Shown here: one piece after another, positions 18,317-27,446 of the stretch
Layout: each line of letters opens with the position of its first letter
Position numbering within the stretch: the stretch's first letter is position 1
Assembly: GCF_900109135.1 (NCBI RefSeq)
Contig: NZ_FNYT01000007.1
Location: 52,879 to 116,878, forward strand
DNA length: 64,000 nt
Origin: Trichococcus ilyis
GTDB lineage: Bacteria > Bacillota > Bacilli > Lactobacillales > Aerococcaceae
Direction of reading: 5' to 3'
Notes under the pieces: model-generated
Seen by the model: the letters and a program-made list of their open reading frames with translations, nothing else
What the model was told of the DNA's origin: nothing
Databases searched by the model: none
Translations under genes and position numbers: made by a program

Positions 18317-19228
18317 TTAGCCCATCACTGCCAGCACGAGCGGCATCGCAAAAATCCCGATCAGTATCGAGACGGAATTCATGAAGGCGGAGGTTTCGAC
18401 GTCCCCGCCGGCTTCGTCGGTGAATCCGGTCGCCATCGATGCGATCGGCGAGAAGAACAGCATGCAGAGGATCGTCTTCACGACCGCCGAGACCGGCAGG
18501 AAGAGCACGATCAGGATGGAAAAGATCAGCGAAAAGCCGTAGCGGATGGCCAAGTATTTGAAGGCCAACTTGAAGCGGTGCGCATCCAGGCCCAATTCCA
18601 GACCGACCCCGATCATCAGCATCGCCATGAACGTGTTTGCGCCGCCCACAGTCGAGGTGAAGGTGATGACGGCATCCGGCAGGCGCAAATCAAAGATGCG
18701 CATCAGCAACAGGATCAGGTACGTGTCGAAAAGCGGCGAAAGGAACATCAGCTTGAGGAAGCCCAACAAAGTCGTTTTTTGTTGTTCGTCAGCAACCGAA
18801 CGGGCCCAGCCGTAGCCGATACCGGCGGCGCCGAAGGAATTGCCGACATCGAAAAGCGAAGCGAAAATGACCGACTGCGGGCCCATCAATCCGGCAATGT
18901 ACGGCATCGCGAAGGCCCCGACGTTGTAGCTGCCGATGTTGACGATGGCGAAAGCCTGGGCGATGCCACCTTTGCGCTGGTTGACGAGATAACCGGTGAC
19001 CTGCTGGACAAGGTTTGCGACGACGCCGATTGCGGTCAGAAACAAGAGGTTGTAGGTGATGTCGAAATTATTGAAACTCGTGATCAGTGCGCACGGCAGC
19101 GTGATCCGCAACACGATTTTTGAAATTTTCGGAAAATCATCCGAGCTGACCCACCCGATCCGTTTGATGACGTAGCCGATCACGATGATCATGATCAACG
19201 ATGCGGCTTTTGCTGCTATTTCCCCCAT
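18317..19228 (-). CDS. AEC-family permease
   Basis: The 303-residue protein has about ten hydrophobic helices and the features of the auxin-efflux-carrier family: a polar NIGSYNVGAF region in helix 4 and a second-half helix with GVGLELG. Members export or exchange organic acids, including malate in Lactobacillales; the substrate here is unknown. AGGGGG lies nine bases before the start. It is monocistronic, with a terminator 20 bp after the stop. It is the intact counterpart of the truncated AEC gene at 42-629, although the two sequences are not close copies. Confidence 0.85.
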   Translation of the reverse strand: MGEIAAKAASLIMIIVIGYVIKRIGWVSSDDFPKISKIVLRITLPCALITSFNNFDITYNLLFLTAIGVVANLVQQVTGYLVNQRKGGIAQAFAIVNIGSYNVGAFAMPYIAGLMGPQSVIFASLFDVGNSFGAAGIGYGWARSVADEQQKTTLLGFLKLMFLSPLFDTYLILLLMRIFDLRLPDAVITFTSTVGGANTFMAMLMIGVGLELGLDAHRFKLAFKYLAIRYGFSLIFSILIVLFLPVSAVVKTILCMLFFSPIASMATGFTDEAGGDVETSAFMNSVSILIGIFAMPLVLAVMG

Positions 19229-19331
19229 TACGTTCCCCCTGCTCGCGTTTTTCCTTCTATTATACCAAAAATAATCCGGCTGCAGCGCACCCCTCCGTAT
19301 TTTGTAATCGCGTTACGGATCCTGGAAAACG

Positions 19332-19378
19332 AAAAAAGTCCCGCCGGCCCAAATGGATGGGCGCGGACGGAACTTTTT
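19332..19378 (-). terminator. Terminator of the carbonic anhydrase gene
   Basis: A long stem pairs AAAAAGTCCCG with CGGAACTTTTT and an inner GGCCCA with TGGGC; T runs occur on both strands. Confidence 0.85.
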
Positions 19379-19411
19379 CCCAGTGCGATGAACGCACCGA
19401 AATTGGTCTGG

Positions 19412-20233
19412 CTACTCTTCGTATTTCAGAACGGAGCGCTCACCCAACGGTTGGACTTCCCGGTTGTTGCCTTCGTAGTACTCGTTGAAGGCCGCGATCT
19501 GTTCCGAGGAAGCTTCCACCGGGTTCGCCAGCACATACCACTCGACATTTTCGGTCAGCGGCGGTGTCGTCAAGGAACCCAGGTAATGGTAGTAGCTTTT
19601 GTTGGCCGGCAGCAGCTCGGCAACATTCAGGCTGAGTCCGCTCGCAACATCAGATTCTTCATTGGCCTTCACATCATCCAAAATCGCCTGGAAGGCAGCA
19701 TTTGCTGCGCCTTCTTCAAAGAAGACCGCGATGACCGCCAAACGGCCGTCCTGGGCTTTGTGGACGAAATGCAGTTCGATCGGATAGTGTTCCCCATCCA
19801 AGGTGTGCTCGCTCGGCGAATGCAGATGGAATTGCTTCAATTCGAAGCTGCGTCCGGCGATCGTTGCTTGGCCGCCGTCCTCCATCTCGATGCTGTGGCC
19901 GTTGTCGATCACATCGATGACCTCTTCTTCGTAGTCCAGGATGAGCGACCCGTCTGCGTTCATCGCTTCGGCTGCACCCGTTTCGATGTTGATCGGGGAT
20001 TGCATTTCGCCAGATTCGAAAGTCCAATCCTCCTGGTTTTCATAATCCAGGTGCTCTTCGGCTGCTGCTTCGGTTGTTTTTTCAGTCGTTGGCTCGGACG
20101 TTGCCTCAGCAGTCGCTTCCTGCACGCCGCTTTCCGCTTCCGTCGTTTGTTCTTGGCCGCAGCCGCTCAGTCCCAGTAAGGCGAATGCCCCCAGCACCGC
20201 CAAATATTTCTTCCATTCTTTTGCATGATTCAT
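19412..20233 (-). CDS. Alpha-type carbonic anhydrase lipoprotein
   Basis: The 273-residue protein has a lipoprotein signal (lipobox LSGC near residue 25), a Thr/Glu/Ala-rich linker (about 27-62), and an alpha-carbonic anhydrase domain. Visible family motifs are QSPINI, the zinc ligands in FHLHSPSEH and ELHFVH, and LTTPPLTENVEW. It hydrates carbon dioxide to bicarbonate at the outer cell surface. GGGAGG precedes the start. The gene stands alone with its own terminator; nothing nearby suggests a linked pathway, though bicarbonate supply for biotin-dependent carboxylases is conceivable given the biotin genes next door. Confidence 0.92.
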   Translation of the reverse strand: MNHAKEWKKYLAVLGAFALLGLSGCGQEQTTEAESGVQEATAEATSEPTTEKTTEAAAEEHLDYENQEDWTFESGEMQSPINIETGAAEAMNADGSLILDYEEEVIDVIDNGHSIEMEDGGQATIAGRSFELKQFHLHSPSEHTLDGEHYPIELHFVHKAQDGRLAVIAVFFEEGAANAAFQAILDDVKANEESDVASGLSLNVAELLPANKSYYHYLGSLTTPPLTENVEWYVLANPVEASSEQIAAFNEYYEGNNREVQPLGERSVLKYEE

Positions 20234-20423
20234 TTCCCGTTCTTCCTCCCCTAAAACAATATCCGTTTATTATACAATAATTCACAAATGAATTTCTGTT
20301 CCATTTGCGAAAAACAATAATCTGACAGGTTTCCCCTTCAGTTCGCTGTATTCAAAAGGATATTGCGTTGGGAGGAAGGCGGGCCTATCCGGTCCCGATT
20401 GCGGTTCCGGATGCCGGCATGAG

Positions 20424-21785
20424 CTAGCTTCCAAGCACTTCGGCGATTGCTTCAGCGCAGATGGCGATTGCTTCGTCCAGTTCTGCTTCGGTTATCGTCA
20501 GCGGCGGATTGAAATAGAGCACATTCCCGAGCGGACGCAGAATCAGACCCTTTTCCAACGCTTTTTTGTAGATCTGATAGCCGATCCGCAATCCCGGTTC
20601 GAAACCGGTCTTCGCCTGCTTATCGGTCACCAGTTCGATGGCATGGATCAGGCCGATATGGCGTATTTCCCCTACGTTCGGGTGGTCCAGCAATGTTGCA
20701 TTCAGACGCTCGGTCAGATATCCGGCACGGATCGCCGCTTTTTCCAGGATCCGCTCCTCGCGCAAAACCTGCTGCACCGCCAGTGCCGCGGAACAGCCGA
20801 GCGGATTGCCGCTGTAGGTGTGGCTGTGCATGAAGGCTTTGCCTTCGCTGTATTCGGCGTAGAAAGCAGAGTAGATTTTGTCGGTCGTGATCGTGATCGC
20901 CATCGGCAAATAGCCGCCGGTCAGCCCTTTCGAAACGCACAGGATGTCCGGGCTGACGCCGGCATGGTCGAAAGCGAACATCTTGCCGGTCCGGCCGAAT
21001 CCGGTTGCGATTTCATCGGCGATCAAAAGGACGCCATAGCGGTCGCAGAGGGCGCGCAGTTTTTTCAGATAGAGCGGCGGATAGATGCGCATGCCGGCGC
21101 TGCCCTGCACCAACGGCTCCACAATCATAGCGCAAGTTTCGGCCCCGTGGTCGGCGAAGGCTTTTTCGGCATAGGCGAAGCATTCACATCCGCAGCTGTC
21201 GCGCTTCTTGCCGAAAGGGCAACGGTAACAGTCCGGCGCTTCGATCTGGTGGGTGTCCATCAGCATCGGCCGGTACATTTTGGCGTACAGATCCATGCTC
21301 CCGACCGCCAACGCGCCCAATGTTTCGCCGTGGTAGCCATCCGTCAGGCACATGAATTTTGTCTTCTCCTTGTGTCCGGTCTGATACTGGTACTGGAAAC
21401 TCATCTTCAGCGCGCACTCCACCGCTGCCGAACCGTTGTCGGAAAAATTGAACTTCGAGAGCCCATCCGGAATGATGTTCATGAGCGCTTCGCACAAAGC
21501 AATCGCCGGCTCATGGGAAAAATTTGCGAAGATGACATGCTCCAGTCGGCCAAGTTGGTCAATGAGCGCCGCGTTGATCGTTGGGTTGCGGTGTCCCAAC
21601 AAATTGCACCACCACGAGCTGACGATGTCAAGGTAGGCTTTGCCGTCCTTGCCGTAGAGGTACACGCCTTCGCCGCGCTCGATGATGATCGGCTTCAGTT
21701 CCTCATAATCCTTCATCTGCGAGCACGGGTGCCAGATGTATTTCAGATCCTTTTCGACCAGATCCATGCGGCTGTCCTTATCCAT
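20424..21785 (-). CDS. bioA: Adenosylmethionine-8-amino-7-oxononanoate aminotransferase
   Basis: The 453-residue protein is a class III aminotransferase. WHPCSQMKDY near the N-terminus and DEIATGFGRTGKMFA are typical of BioA, and the PLP-binding lysine lies in CVSKGLTGGYLP. It converts KAPA to DAPA using S-adenosylmethionine. It is the last gene of the bioYBDA operon: its ATG overlaps the bioD stop by 8 nt, so the two are translationally coupled. No clear terminator follows in the 190-bp gap to the carbonic anhydrase gene. Confidence 0.95.
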   Translation of the reverse strand: MDKDSRMDLVEKDLKYIWHPCSQMKDYEELKPIIIERGEGVYLYGKDGKAYLDIVSSWWCNLLGHRNPTINAALIDQLGRLEHVIFANFSHEPAIALCEALMNIIPDGLSKFNFSDNGSAAVECALKMSFQYQYQTGHKEKTKFMCLTDGYHGETLGALAVGSMDLYAKMYRPMLMDTHQIEAPDCYRCPFGKKRDSCGCECFAYAEKAFADHGAETCAMIVEPLVQGSAGMRIYPPLYLKKLRALCDRYGVLLIADEIATGFGRTGKMFAFDHAGVSPDILCVSKGLTGGYLPMAITITTDKIYSAFYAEYSEGKAFMHSHTYSGNPLGCSAALAVQQVLREERILEKAAIRAGYLTERLNATLLDHPNVGEIRHIGLIHAIELVTDKQAKTGFEPGLRIGYQIYKKALEKGLILRPLGNVLYFNPPLTITEAELDEAIAICAEAIAEVLGS

Positions 21786-22470
21786 ACAATCCGGCCAGCG
21801 TCGCCGCTTCGATGGCGATGGCCGTATCCCCCTTTTTCACGCAGGCGAGGACGGGCACGCGGGTGAGCACCTCGACCATTTTCCGGTTATCGCGCATCAT
21901 CGCATCGGCCGCGTCGTAACGGTTCAGGATGATCCCCTTCACCGGGATTCCGCGCCTTTTCATGTAATCGACCGTAAGCACGGTCGCGTTGATCGTCCCT
22001 AGCCCGGCATCCGCGACAACGATGGCGCCCAGCCCCAGAGCCGTGATGACGTCTTCCAGCAGCAGCTGCGCGTCAGCATCGTAGCGGAGCGGACAGACGA
22101 TGCCGCCGCTCCCTTCCATCGTCACGAAATCGTAGCTGGCCAGCGCCTGCTCATAGACCGCCTTCACGACCGCTATCTTCACCGGATTATCCTCGATTTT
22201 TGCGGCCAGATGCGGCGAGACGGCCGCACCGTAGACATACGGAACGAACATCTCCGCTTCCCTCTCCGCGATCCCCGCCACCCGGGCGACATAGGTTGCA
22301 TCATCGACATGGAATCCTGCCGCCGTCCTGTCGACTCCGCTCAGGGCAGCTTTGCAGTATCCGGCGGAATGACCGGCCTCGCGCAGCTTTTTGACGATCA
22401 GCGCCGTGACGTACGTCTTCCCGACATCCGTCCCGGTCGCGGTGATGAACAGCCCTTTCCCATCAGTCAT
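21778..22470 (-). CDS. bioD: Dethiobiotin synthetase
   Basis: The 230-residue protein has the BioD P-loop GTDVGKTYV (about 11-19), the EGSGGIVCPL motif and the IVVADAGLGTIN region. It closes the ureido ring of DAPA with carbon dioxide and ATP to give dethiobiotin. The start at 22470 is chosen because the longer frame to 22524 runs back into bioB, and because ATG here overlaps the bioB stop by 8 nt, the same arrangement as at the bioD-bioA junction. Confidence 0.95.
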   Translation of the reverse strand: MTDGKGLFITATGTDVGKTYVTALIVKKLREAGHSAGYCKAALSGVDRTAAGFHVDDATYVARVAGIAEREAEMFVPYVYGAAVSPHLAAKIEDNPVKIAVVKAVYEQALASYDFVTMEGSGGIVCPLRYDADAQLLLEDVITALGLGAIVVADAGLGTINATVLTVDYMKRRGIPVKGIILNRYDAADAMMRDNRKMVEVLTRVPVLACVKKGDTAIAIEAATLAGLYG

Positions 22471-23434
22471 TGCGCAGCACCACCTCATAGCCGAGTTCGT
22501 CCAGCAAGCGCATGTCCTGCTCAATCGTGATGCCGTCCGTCGTCAGCATGTCGCCGGAGATGGCGGCATTGGCGCCGGAAAGGAAACATTGGCGGCCTTT
22601 GTCCGCCAGCAGCCCCCTCCCGCCGGCCAGACGGATGAAGGCATCCGGCACCAACAGCCGGAAGATCGCGATGGTCCGGGCCATTTCGTCGTCGCTGACG
22701 ATTTCATTTTCCGCGAATGGCGTGCCCGGGATCGGATTCAGCAGGTTGACCGGGATCGAACGGATGCCCATTTCGCGCAGGTCGATCACCATATCGATGC
22801 GGTCCTCCATCGTCTCGCCCAGACCGATGATGCCGCCGCTGCAGACGGTCAGACCGGCCTGCTGGGCGGCGCGGATGGCGGCGATCTTGTCGTCGTAACT
22901 GTGGGTCGTGCAGATGTTCGGGAAGTTCCGCCGCGACGTTTCCAGGTTGTTGTGGACGCGGGTCAAGCCGGCCTGCTTCAATTTGGAAAATTCCGCTTCC
23001 TCCAAAAGTCCGAACGAGCCGCAGAGCGCGATGTCCGATTCCTTCTGGACGGCCTCAAGGCTTGCGCAGACCTTGTCGACTTCTTTCGCGGACAAGGCCC
23101 TGCCCGAGGTCACGATCGAATAGCGCAGCACGCCGCGCGCTTCGTTGTATTTGGCCTGATCGACGATTTCCTCGGATCCGAGCAGCGAGTAGGCTTCGAC
23201 CTTCGTGCGGTAATAGCGCGATTGGGCGCAGAACTTGCAGTTTTCTGAGCATTTGCCGCTCTTGCCGTTGATGATCGTGCAGACGTCGAACACATTTCCG
23301 CAGAAGTGTTCCCGCACTTCATTTGCGGCTGCGCACAGTTCCTCCAGCGGCGCTTCGGTCAAGTCCAGGGCCTCCGCTTTGGTGAGCTGCCCGCCGGCAT
23401 AGAGTTTGTTTTTGATGGCTTCCATTGTCGTCAT
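22463..23434 (-). CDS. bioB: Biotin synthase (radical SAM)
   Basis: The 323-residue protein has the radical-SAM cluster motif C62-x3-C66-x2-C69 (GKCSENCKFCAQS), a YNEARGVLRYSIV segment, and the GGIIGLGET and NLLNPIPGTP motifs of BioB. It inserts sulphur into dethiobiotin. The start at 23434 is supported by GGAGAGGGGG eight bases upstream. The open frame continues to 23971, but that part is antisense-frame reading through bioY and is not coding. It lies 17 bp after bioY. Confidence 0.95.
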   Translation of the reverse strand: MTTMEAIKNKLYAGGQLTKAEALDLTEAPLEELCAAANEVREHFCGNVFDVCTIINGKSGKCSENCKFCAQSRYYRTKVEAYSLLGSEEIVDQAKYNEARGVLRYSIVTSGRALSAKEVDKVCASLEAVQKESDIALCGSFGLLEEAEFSKLKQAGLTRVHNNLETSRRNFPNICTTHSYDDKIAAIRAAQQAGLTVCSGGIIGLGETMEDRIDMVIDLREMGIRSIPVNLLNPIPGTPFAENEIVSDDEMARTIAIFRLLVPDAFIRLAGGRGLLADKGRQCFLSGANAAISGDMLTTDGITIEQDMRLLDELGYEVVLRND

Positions 23435-23451
23435 TTTCGTTTCCCCCTCTC

Positions 23452-24051
23452 CTATAGCCCTTTGCGGATGGCCGGGATCAGCCGCTTGCCGAGCGATGCG
23501 CCGAGGAAACAAAGCGCGATGTCGCCGGGAACCGACAAAAGGAAACCGTACAGGAACAGCGGCCCCATCGCGATCGGGGTGTTGATGACGTAATTGCAGA
23601 GGAGGTAATAATAGATCAGCCCGAACACATACACGATGCCCAGACCGGCCAGTCCCGCCAACAGCACCCGCCGGAACGAAGGCTGCGCGGCCTTGTGCGC
23701 GATTATGCCGGTCACATAGGTGCCGACGCAAAAGCCGATCAGGTAGCCGAAGCTTGGCTTCAGGATGTAGCCGATGCCGCCGCCTTCTGCGAACACAGGC
23801 AAGCCGGCCAACCCCATCAGCACATACAGCGACACGCTCGTCGCGCCGAGCCTGCCCCCGAGCAGGACACCCGCCAGCAGCGTGAACAGGAATTGCAGTG
23901 TGAACGGCACTACCGGCACCGGCACATGGATGAAGGCGCCGACCGCGATCAGGGCGGCGAACAAAGCGCACAGCACCATTTCCTTCGTGGATAATTTTGT
24001 TGCGGACCGTTTTTCGGTCTTTGCTGATAAGACAGTTTCTTTTTCGCTCAT
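23452..24051 (-). CDS. bioY: Biotin transporter substrate-binding component BioY
   Basis: The 199-residue protein has about six membrane helices and the BioY signature (VPVPVVPFTLQFLFTLLAG and YVLMGLAGLPVFAEGGGIGY). BioY is the S component of an ECF-type vitamin importer and binds biotin; the shared ATPase and T components are not in the window. It is the first gene of bioYBDA. The combination of import and late-pathway genes without bioF or early genes suggests use of external biotin, dethiobiotin or KAPA. Confidence 0.94.
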   Translation of the reverse strand: MSEKETVLSAKTEKRSATKLSTKEMVLCALFAALIAVGAFIHVPVPVVPFTLQFLFTLLAGVLLGGRLGATSVSLYVLMGLAGLPVFAEGGGIGYILKPSFGYLIGFCVGTYVTGIIAHKAAQPSFRRVLLAGLAGLGIVYVFGLIYYYLLCNYVINTPIAMGPLFLYGFLLSVPGDIALCFLGASLGKRLIPAIRKGL

Positions 24052-24112
24052 CTTGTTTCTCCCATCATTTTTGTTATAGTCATTGCCTCCATGATGGCAT
24101 AGTCCAAAAACT

Positions 24113-24143
24113 ATGTCAACCTTATATTTAAACAGGGTAACAA
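24113..24143 (-). promoter_or_regulatory. Candidate BirA operator of the bio operon
   Basis: On the minus strand TTGTTACCC and GGTTGACAT face each other across 13 bp, about 60-90 bp upstream of bioY. This resembles the BirA box of Firmicutes (TTGTTAACC and GGTTAACAA halves). The right half overlaps a TTGACA that could be the -35 element. Confidence 0.5.
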
Positions 24144-24301
24144 TGAAAAATTGAGAGAAAACGTGCCGTTTTTCGTTTTAAGTCTTCCAGACGCTGTTTT
24201 TGGTGCCTGTACTTTTTTTGTTTTGCGGAAAAGGATAAAGAAAAAAGACCCTCTCAGATTGAGACGGCCATTCATCTATCCGTTGCATCCAGATACGCGT
24301 G

Positions 24302-24396
24302 CTGTCGGGTGTTCGCGATCCCGTCTTGGGCGTTCGCCCGACAGATCGGGCTTTTGTCCGGTTTCCGGTATGCTCCGCTCTTCGATTGCCCGACAG
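24302..24396 (-). repeat. Palindrome family A, degenerate copy
   Basis: CCCGACAG occurs at 24337 and 24389, and TGTCGG/TGTCCG at 24303 and 24355; both pairs are exactly 52 bp apart. The block lies in the gap upstream of bioY and downstream of the LacI gene. The rest of that 420-base gap holds the candidate BirA site and a terminator. Confidence 0.65.
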
Positions 24397-24421
24397 TTGC
24401 CCGAAATCTTGACCCATACAG

Positions 24422-24457
24422 AAAAAAGGAGATGCCTCCTGTAAGACACCTCCTTTT
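24422..24457 (-). terminator. Terminator of the LacI-family gene
   Basis: AAAAGGAGGTG and its near-complement CATCTCCTTTTTT form the stem on the minus strand. Confidence 0.8.
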
Positions 24458-24475
24458 GCCGCTGCCGGGCAGCGG

Positions 24476-25456
24476 CTATGCATTTTTTTTGGTTGATTCC
24501 CTGATCAGCAGCTCGTTGTCCAACGTCTGAATCATGGCGACTTCTCTTTCCGATATCAATTCCATCAGGATTTTCGCGGCCAATTCGCCAGACTCCTGGA
24601 AAGGGTAGTGCACGGTCGTGATGCGCGGGTAGACCGCTTCGGTGATCTCGTAGCCGCCGAAGCCCGCCAAGGAAAGCTGATCCGGTATTTCGATCTGCAG
24701 TTCGTGGGCCGCGCGCATGATTCCGATAGCGATGTTGTCGGTCGCGCCGATCACGAAAGTCGCTTGCGATTGCGGCAGGGTTTCCAGCGCCTTTTCGTAG
24801 GCGTCCTTCATGGCAAAGCTGGTCTTGACGAAAGTGTAGTCGATGTCGTGGCCTGCGAATGCCTGCTCGATGCCGTTGCGCCGGGTCACCCCGACCGCCT
24901 TGTCGGATTCGTCGACCCCGAAGACGAGAATGTTCCGGTGCCCGTTCGCCACCGCATAGGATCCGACCGAGAAACCCGCTTTCTCGTCATCATGGATGAT
25001 GCAGTGGAAAGCGGGATGCGATTGCCCGACGATGACGACGGGGACATCGGCCTCTTTGAAGGCCTTCACGTGAGCCGGCGTGATCGCCGCCGCAAAGAAG
25101 ACGATGCCGTCGACGCGCTGCTTCGCCAGCGTCGAGATGGCTTCGATCTCGCGCTCGCGGCTCTGGTCCGCATTCGTGATCAACAGTTGGTTTTTCGATA
25201 GGCGCAGACTGTTCTCCAGACCGCGCAACGCTTCGTTCGTCGCAAAGGAGTTCAGGCGCGGAATGATCGTCCCGATCATATGCGTGCGTTTCGCTTTCAG
25301 GCTCTGGGCAAATTTGTTCGGTTTGTAGTCATGTTCGGCGACGATTTCATCGAGTTTCGCTTTTGTTTTTTCGCTCACCGCTCCGCCGTTCAGGTAGCGC
25401 GAGACAGTGCTCTTCGCCACGCCGGCAAGCTTGGCGATATCATTGATGGTGACCAT
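24476..25456 (-). CDS. LacI-family repressor, possible sucrose regulator
   Basis: The 326-residue protein has an N-terminal LacI helix-turn-helix (TINDIAKLAGVAKSTVSRYLNG) and a periplasmic-binding-protein-like sugar domain (about 60-325). The SRYLNGG helix and the following LKAKRTHMIGTIIPRLNSFA segment resemble regulators of sucrose genes in Lactobacillales, so it is a candidate for the repressor of the unlinked scrAB operon 10 kb away; this is inference. The start at 25456 follows AAAGGGGTGG; the 65-residue upstream extension lacks family similarity and is rejected. It has its own terminator. Confidence 0.82.
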   Translation of the reverse strand: MVTINDIAKLAGVAKSTVSRYLNGGAVSEKTKAKLDEIVAEHDYKPNKFAQSLKAKRTHMIGTIIPRLNSFATNEALRGLENSLRLSKNQLLITNADQSREREIEAISTLAKQRVDGIVFFAAAITPAHVKAFKEADVPVVIVGQSHPAFHCIIHDDEKAGFSVGSYAVANGHRNILVFGVDESDKAVGVTRRNGIEQAFAGHDIDYTFVKTSFAMKDAYEKALETLPQSQATFVIGATDNIAIGIMRAAHELQIEIPDQLSLAGFGGYEITEAVYPRITTVHYPFQESGELAAKILMELISEREVAMIQTLDNELLIRESTKKNA

Positions 25457-25613
25457 TGCTGGCGTCCACCCCTTTCTTGTCCTGCATAACGGACTTTGTT
25501 CCGTATCCGTATACAAATCGGTTCTCTGCTTTTGATTATACAGATGTGCGGGGTCAGCCGCAACGGACCGATAGAGAAAAATGCGGATCAGTTTTTCTTG
25601 GATTTTGCGCCAG

Positions 25614-25929
25614 CTCCGAGGAAGCCGGCTTGGCCGGAGTTGGCTCCGCATCCCGAGCCTCAGCTCCGGGGAGAGAATGCTGGCCGGAGATGGGTGCGAG
25701 CGCGGAGGCTGTCCTCCGACGAACCAACGCTAGTCGGAGGTGGCATCGTCCTGAGATCGCCTCCTCCGGCGAAGGCACTGCTCATCGGAGCTGACTCTTT
25801 CCTCCGGTGAACGACCCTCTCACCGGAGTTGCGGTTGCCGGTATCGATTGTCCTCCGGGGAGGAGAGCCTTATCGGAGCTGAGGCGGAATGTTTTCGGTC
25901 TGCTCCGGCGAGCGCGGGCTTCGCCGGAG
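25614..25929. repeat. Palindrome family B, array of seven hairpins
   Basis: Hairpins CTCCG(G)-(about 14 nt)-CCGGAG of 26-27 nt start at 25614, 25664, 25714, 25764, 25802, 25853 and 25903. The steps are 50, 50, 50, 38, 51 and 50 bp. Linkers of 24 nt differ between units but share features with those in the arrays at 36 and 46 kb. The array fills most of the 590-base gap between the helicase and LacI genes; the remainder is the LacI leader. Confidence 0.85.
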
Positions 25930-26044
25930 CTGGCCTCGGATTATCGCATTATCGACTCTTTATCCGATCCCCGCCCACCCCCATCAACCGCAAAAAATCC
26001 GCACGCTGCCGCGGACAGCCGGCAGAATGCGGAAAGTTCTTCAG

Positions 26045-27370
26045 TTATTCGGATGGTTTCTCTTCTTTTGGCTTGCGGCGCGCGCCTTTGTTTTTCTGGT
26101 CCTTGGAGCGGACTTTTTTCTTTTTGGCTTTTTTGGTGAACGATTCCTTCACCGCTTCTTCCTCTTTCAAAACAGCTTTTTTCTGGATTTTGGCTGCTTT
26201 GGCTGCGGCCGGTTTTTGCGCATCGCGGATGGCGGCGCGTTCTTCGCGGCTCGGCAGCTGGTCGACGAGTTCGCCGCCGTAGATGAAGAATTCCTTCACT
26301 TCATCCGGATGCGGTGCGAAGCGTTTGATGTCGCGGCTGTTGCGGTCGTTCACGAGCGACAGCACGATGCCTTTTTTGCCCATCCGGCCCGTGCGTCCGG
26401 AGCGGTGCAGGTAGGTTTCCTTCGAAAGCGGCAGATCATAATGGATGACGTACGGCAGATCCTGGATGTCGATTCCTCGGGCGGAAACGTCCGTCGTCAA
26501 GAGGAACGTCACGTTGCCTTTGCGGAATTCATCCATCGCGCCCTTGCGCTGGGCTTTGCCGTAATCGCTGTGCAGCATGCGGACGTTGATGCCCTCGAAC
26601 TGCAATTTTTGCGCCAAATAATCGAGCTCCTGCGTGGCGTTCACGAAAACGAGCGCCTGCATGCCTTCCAGGTTGCCCAAGCGGCGCAGCATTTCCGGCC
26701 GCTTCCGCGTCGGCGCCTCGATATAGCCATGGATCGTCTGATCCATGAATCGGCCTTCCTTGGTCGTGTCGAACCAAAGCGGCTCGGTATTGAACCATTT
26801 CTGGATATCCTGCAGGTTTTCGCTGTTGGTGGCCGAAAAGAAACCCATCTGGCGGGAACCCGGCATTTTTTTGATCAGATCGCGCAAAGCTCCCAGATGC
26901 TCTTCCTGCAGCAGATAATCTGCTTCATCGAAGATGACCGTTTTGATGTTGTGCAGTTTCAATTTTTTCTGGTTGGCTAATTCCAGCAAGCGTCCCGGTG
27001 TGCCGACGACGATTTCCGGTTTCTCCTTCAGCTTGTCGATCTGACGGCTCACGTTCGCGCCGCCGATGATCACTTGCGCGCTCAAGTCCTTCAGGGAACC
27101 CCATTCGGACAGGACGTGCCCTACTTGGTGCGCCAACTCCTGCGATGGCACGAGCACCAACAGCTGCAACTCTTTGTTGGCTTCCGTCTTCTGCAGCAAC
27201 GGAATGGCGTAGGCCAATGTTTTGCCTGTGCCGGTCGGCGAAAGTCCGACTACGTCATTTCCCTCCAGTAAAGGTTTGAAAACATTCTCCTGGATCGGCG
27301 TCGGCAGTTGAAACCCCATTTCGAGCCAGTATTTTTCGAATGGCATCGCCATTTCTTCCATCATCATCAT
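26045..27370 (-). CDS. DEAD-box RNA helicase
   Basis: The 441-residue protein has the helicase motifs in order: a Q motif (GFQLPTPIQ), Walker A SPTGTGKT, TPGR, DEAD (VIFDEADYLL), SAT, and HRSGRTGR. The C-terminal 70 residues are strongly basic (KKAKKKKVRS and similar), suited to RNA binding. It most resembles the smaller accessory helicases of Firmicutes (YfmL type), which act in ribosome assembly. The start at 27370 is favoured by AGGA six bases upstream; the ATG at 27382 has no ribosome site. It is monocistronic. Confidence 0.92.
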   Translation of the reverse strand: MMMMEEMAMPFEKYWLEMGFQLPTPIQENVFKPLLEGNDVVGLSPTGTGKTLAYAIPLLQKTEANKELQLLVLVPSQELAHQVGHVLSEWGSLKDLSAQVIIGGANVSRQIDKLKEKPEIVVGTPGRLLELANQKKLKLHNIKTVIFDEADYLLQEEHLGALRDLIKKMPGSRQMGFFSATNSENLQDIQKWFNTEPLWFDTTKEGRFMDQTIHGYIEAPTRKRPEMLRRLGNLEGMQALVFVNATQELDYLAQKLQFEGINVRMLHSDYGKAQRKGAMDEFRKGNVTFLLTTDVSARGIDIQDLPYVIHYDLPLSKETYLHRSGRTGRMGKKGIVLSLVNDRNSRDIKRFAPHPDEVKEFFIYGGELVDQLPSREERAAIRDAQKPAAAKAAKIQKKAVLKEEEAVKESFTKKAKKKKVRSKDQKNKGARRKPKEEKPSE

Positions 27371-27446
27371 TTGTTTCCTCATTTCTTGTAATGCAGTCGT
27401 TTTTGCGCTGCGGTGCTTGCCTCATGCGGGGCCAGCGGTACGTGTG

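Noticed and set aside
20643..21866. 407-residue plus-strand open frame
   Set aside because: Antisense to bioA; shows no family motif.
23435..23971. N-terminal extension of bioB
   Set aside because: It overlaps bioY in another frame; BioB proteins begin near the ATG at 23434, which has a good ribosome site.
25614..25929. Possible CRISPR array (regular repeats with differing linkers)
   Set aside because: The repeats are self-complementary hairpins with variable centres, the linkers resemble those of other arrays, one step is irregular, and no cas gene is present.
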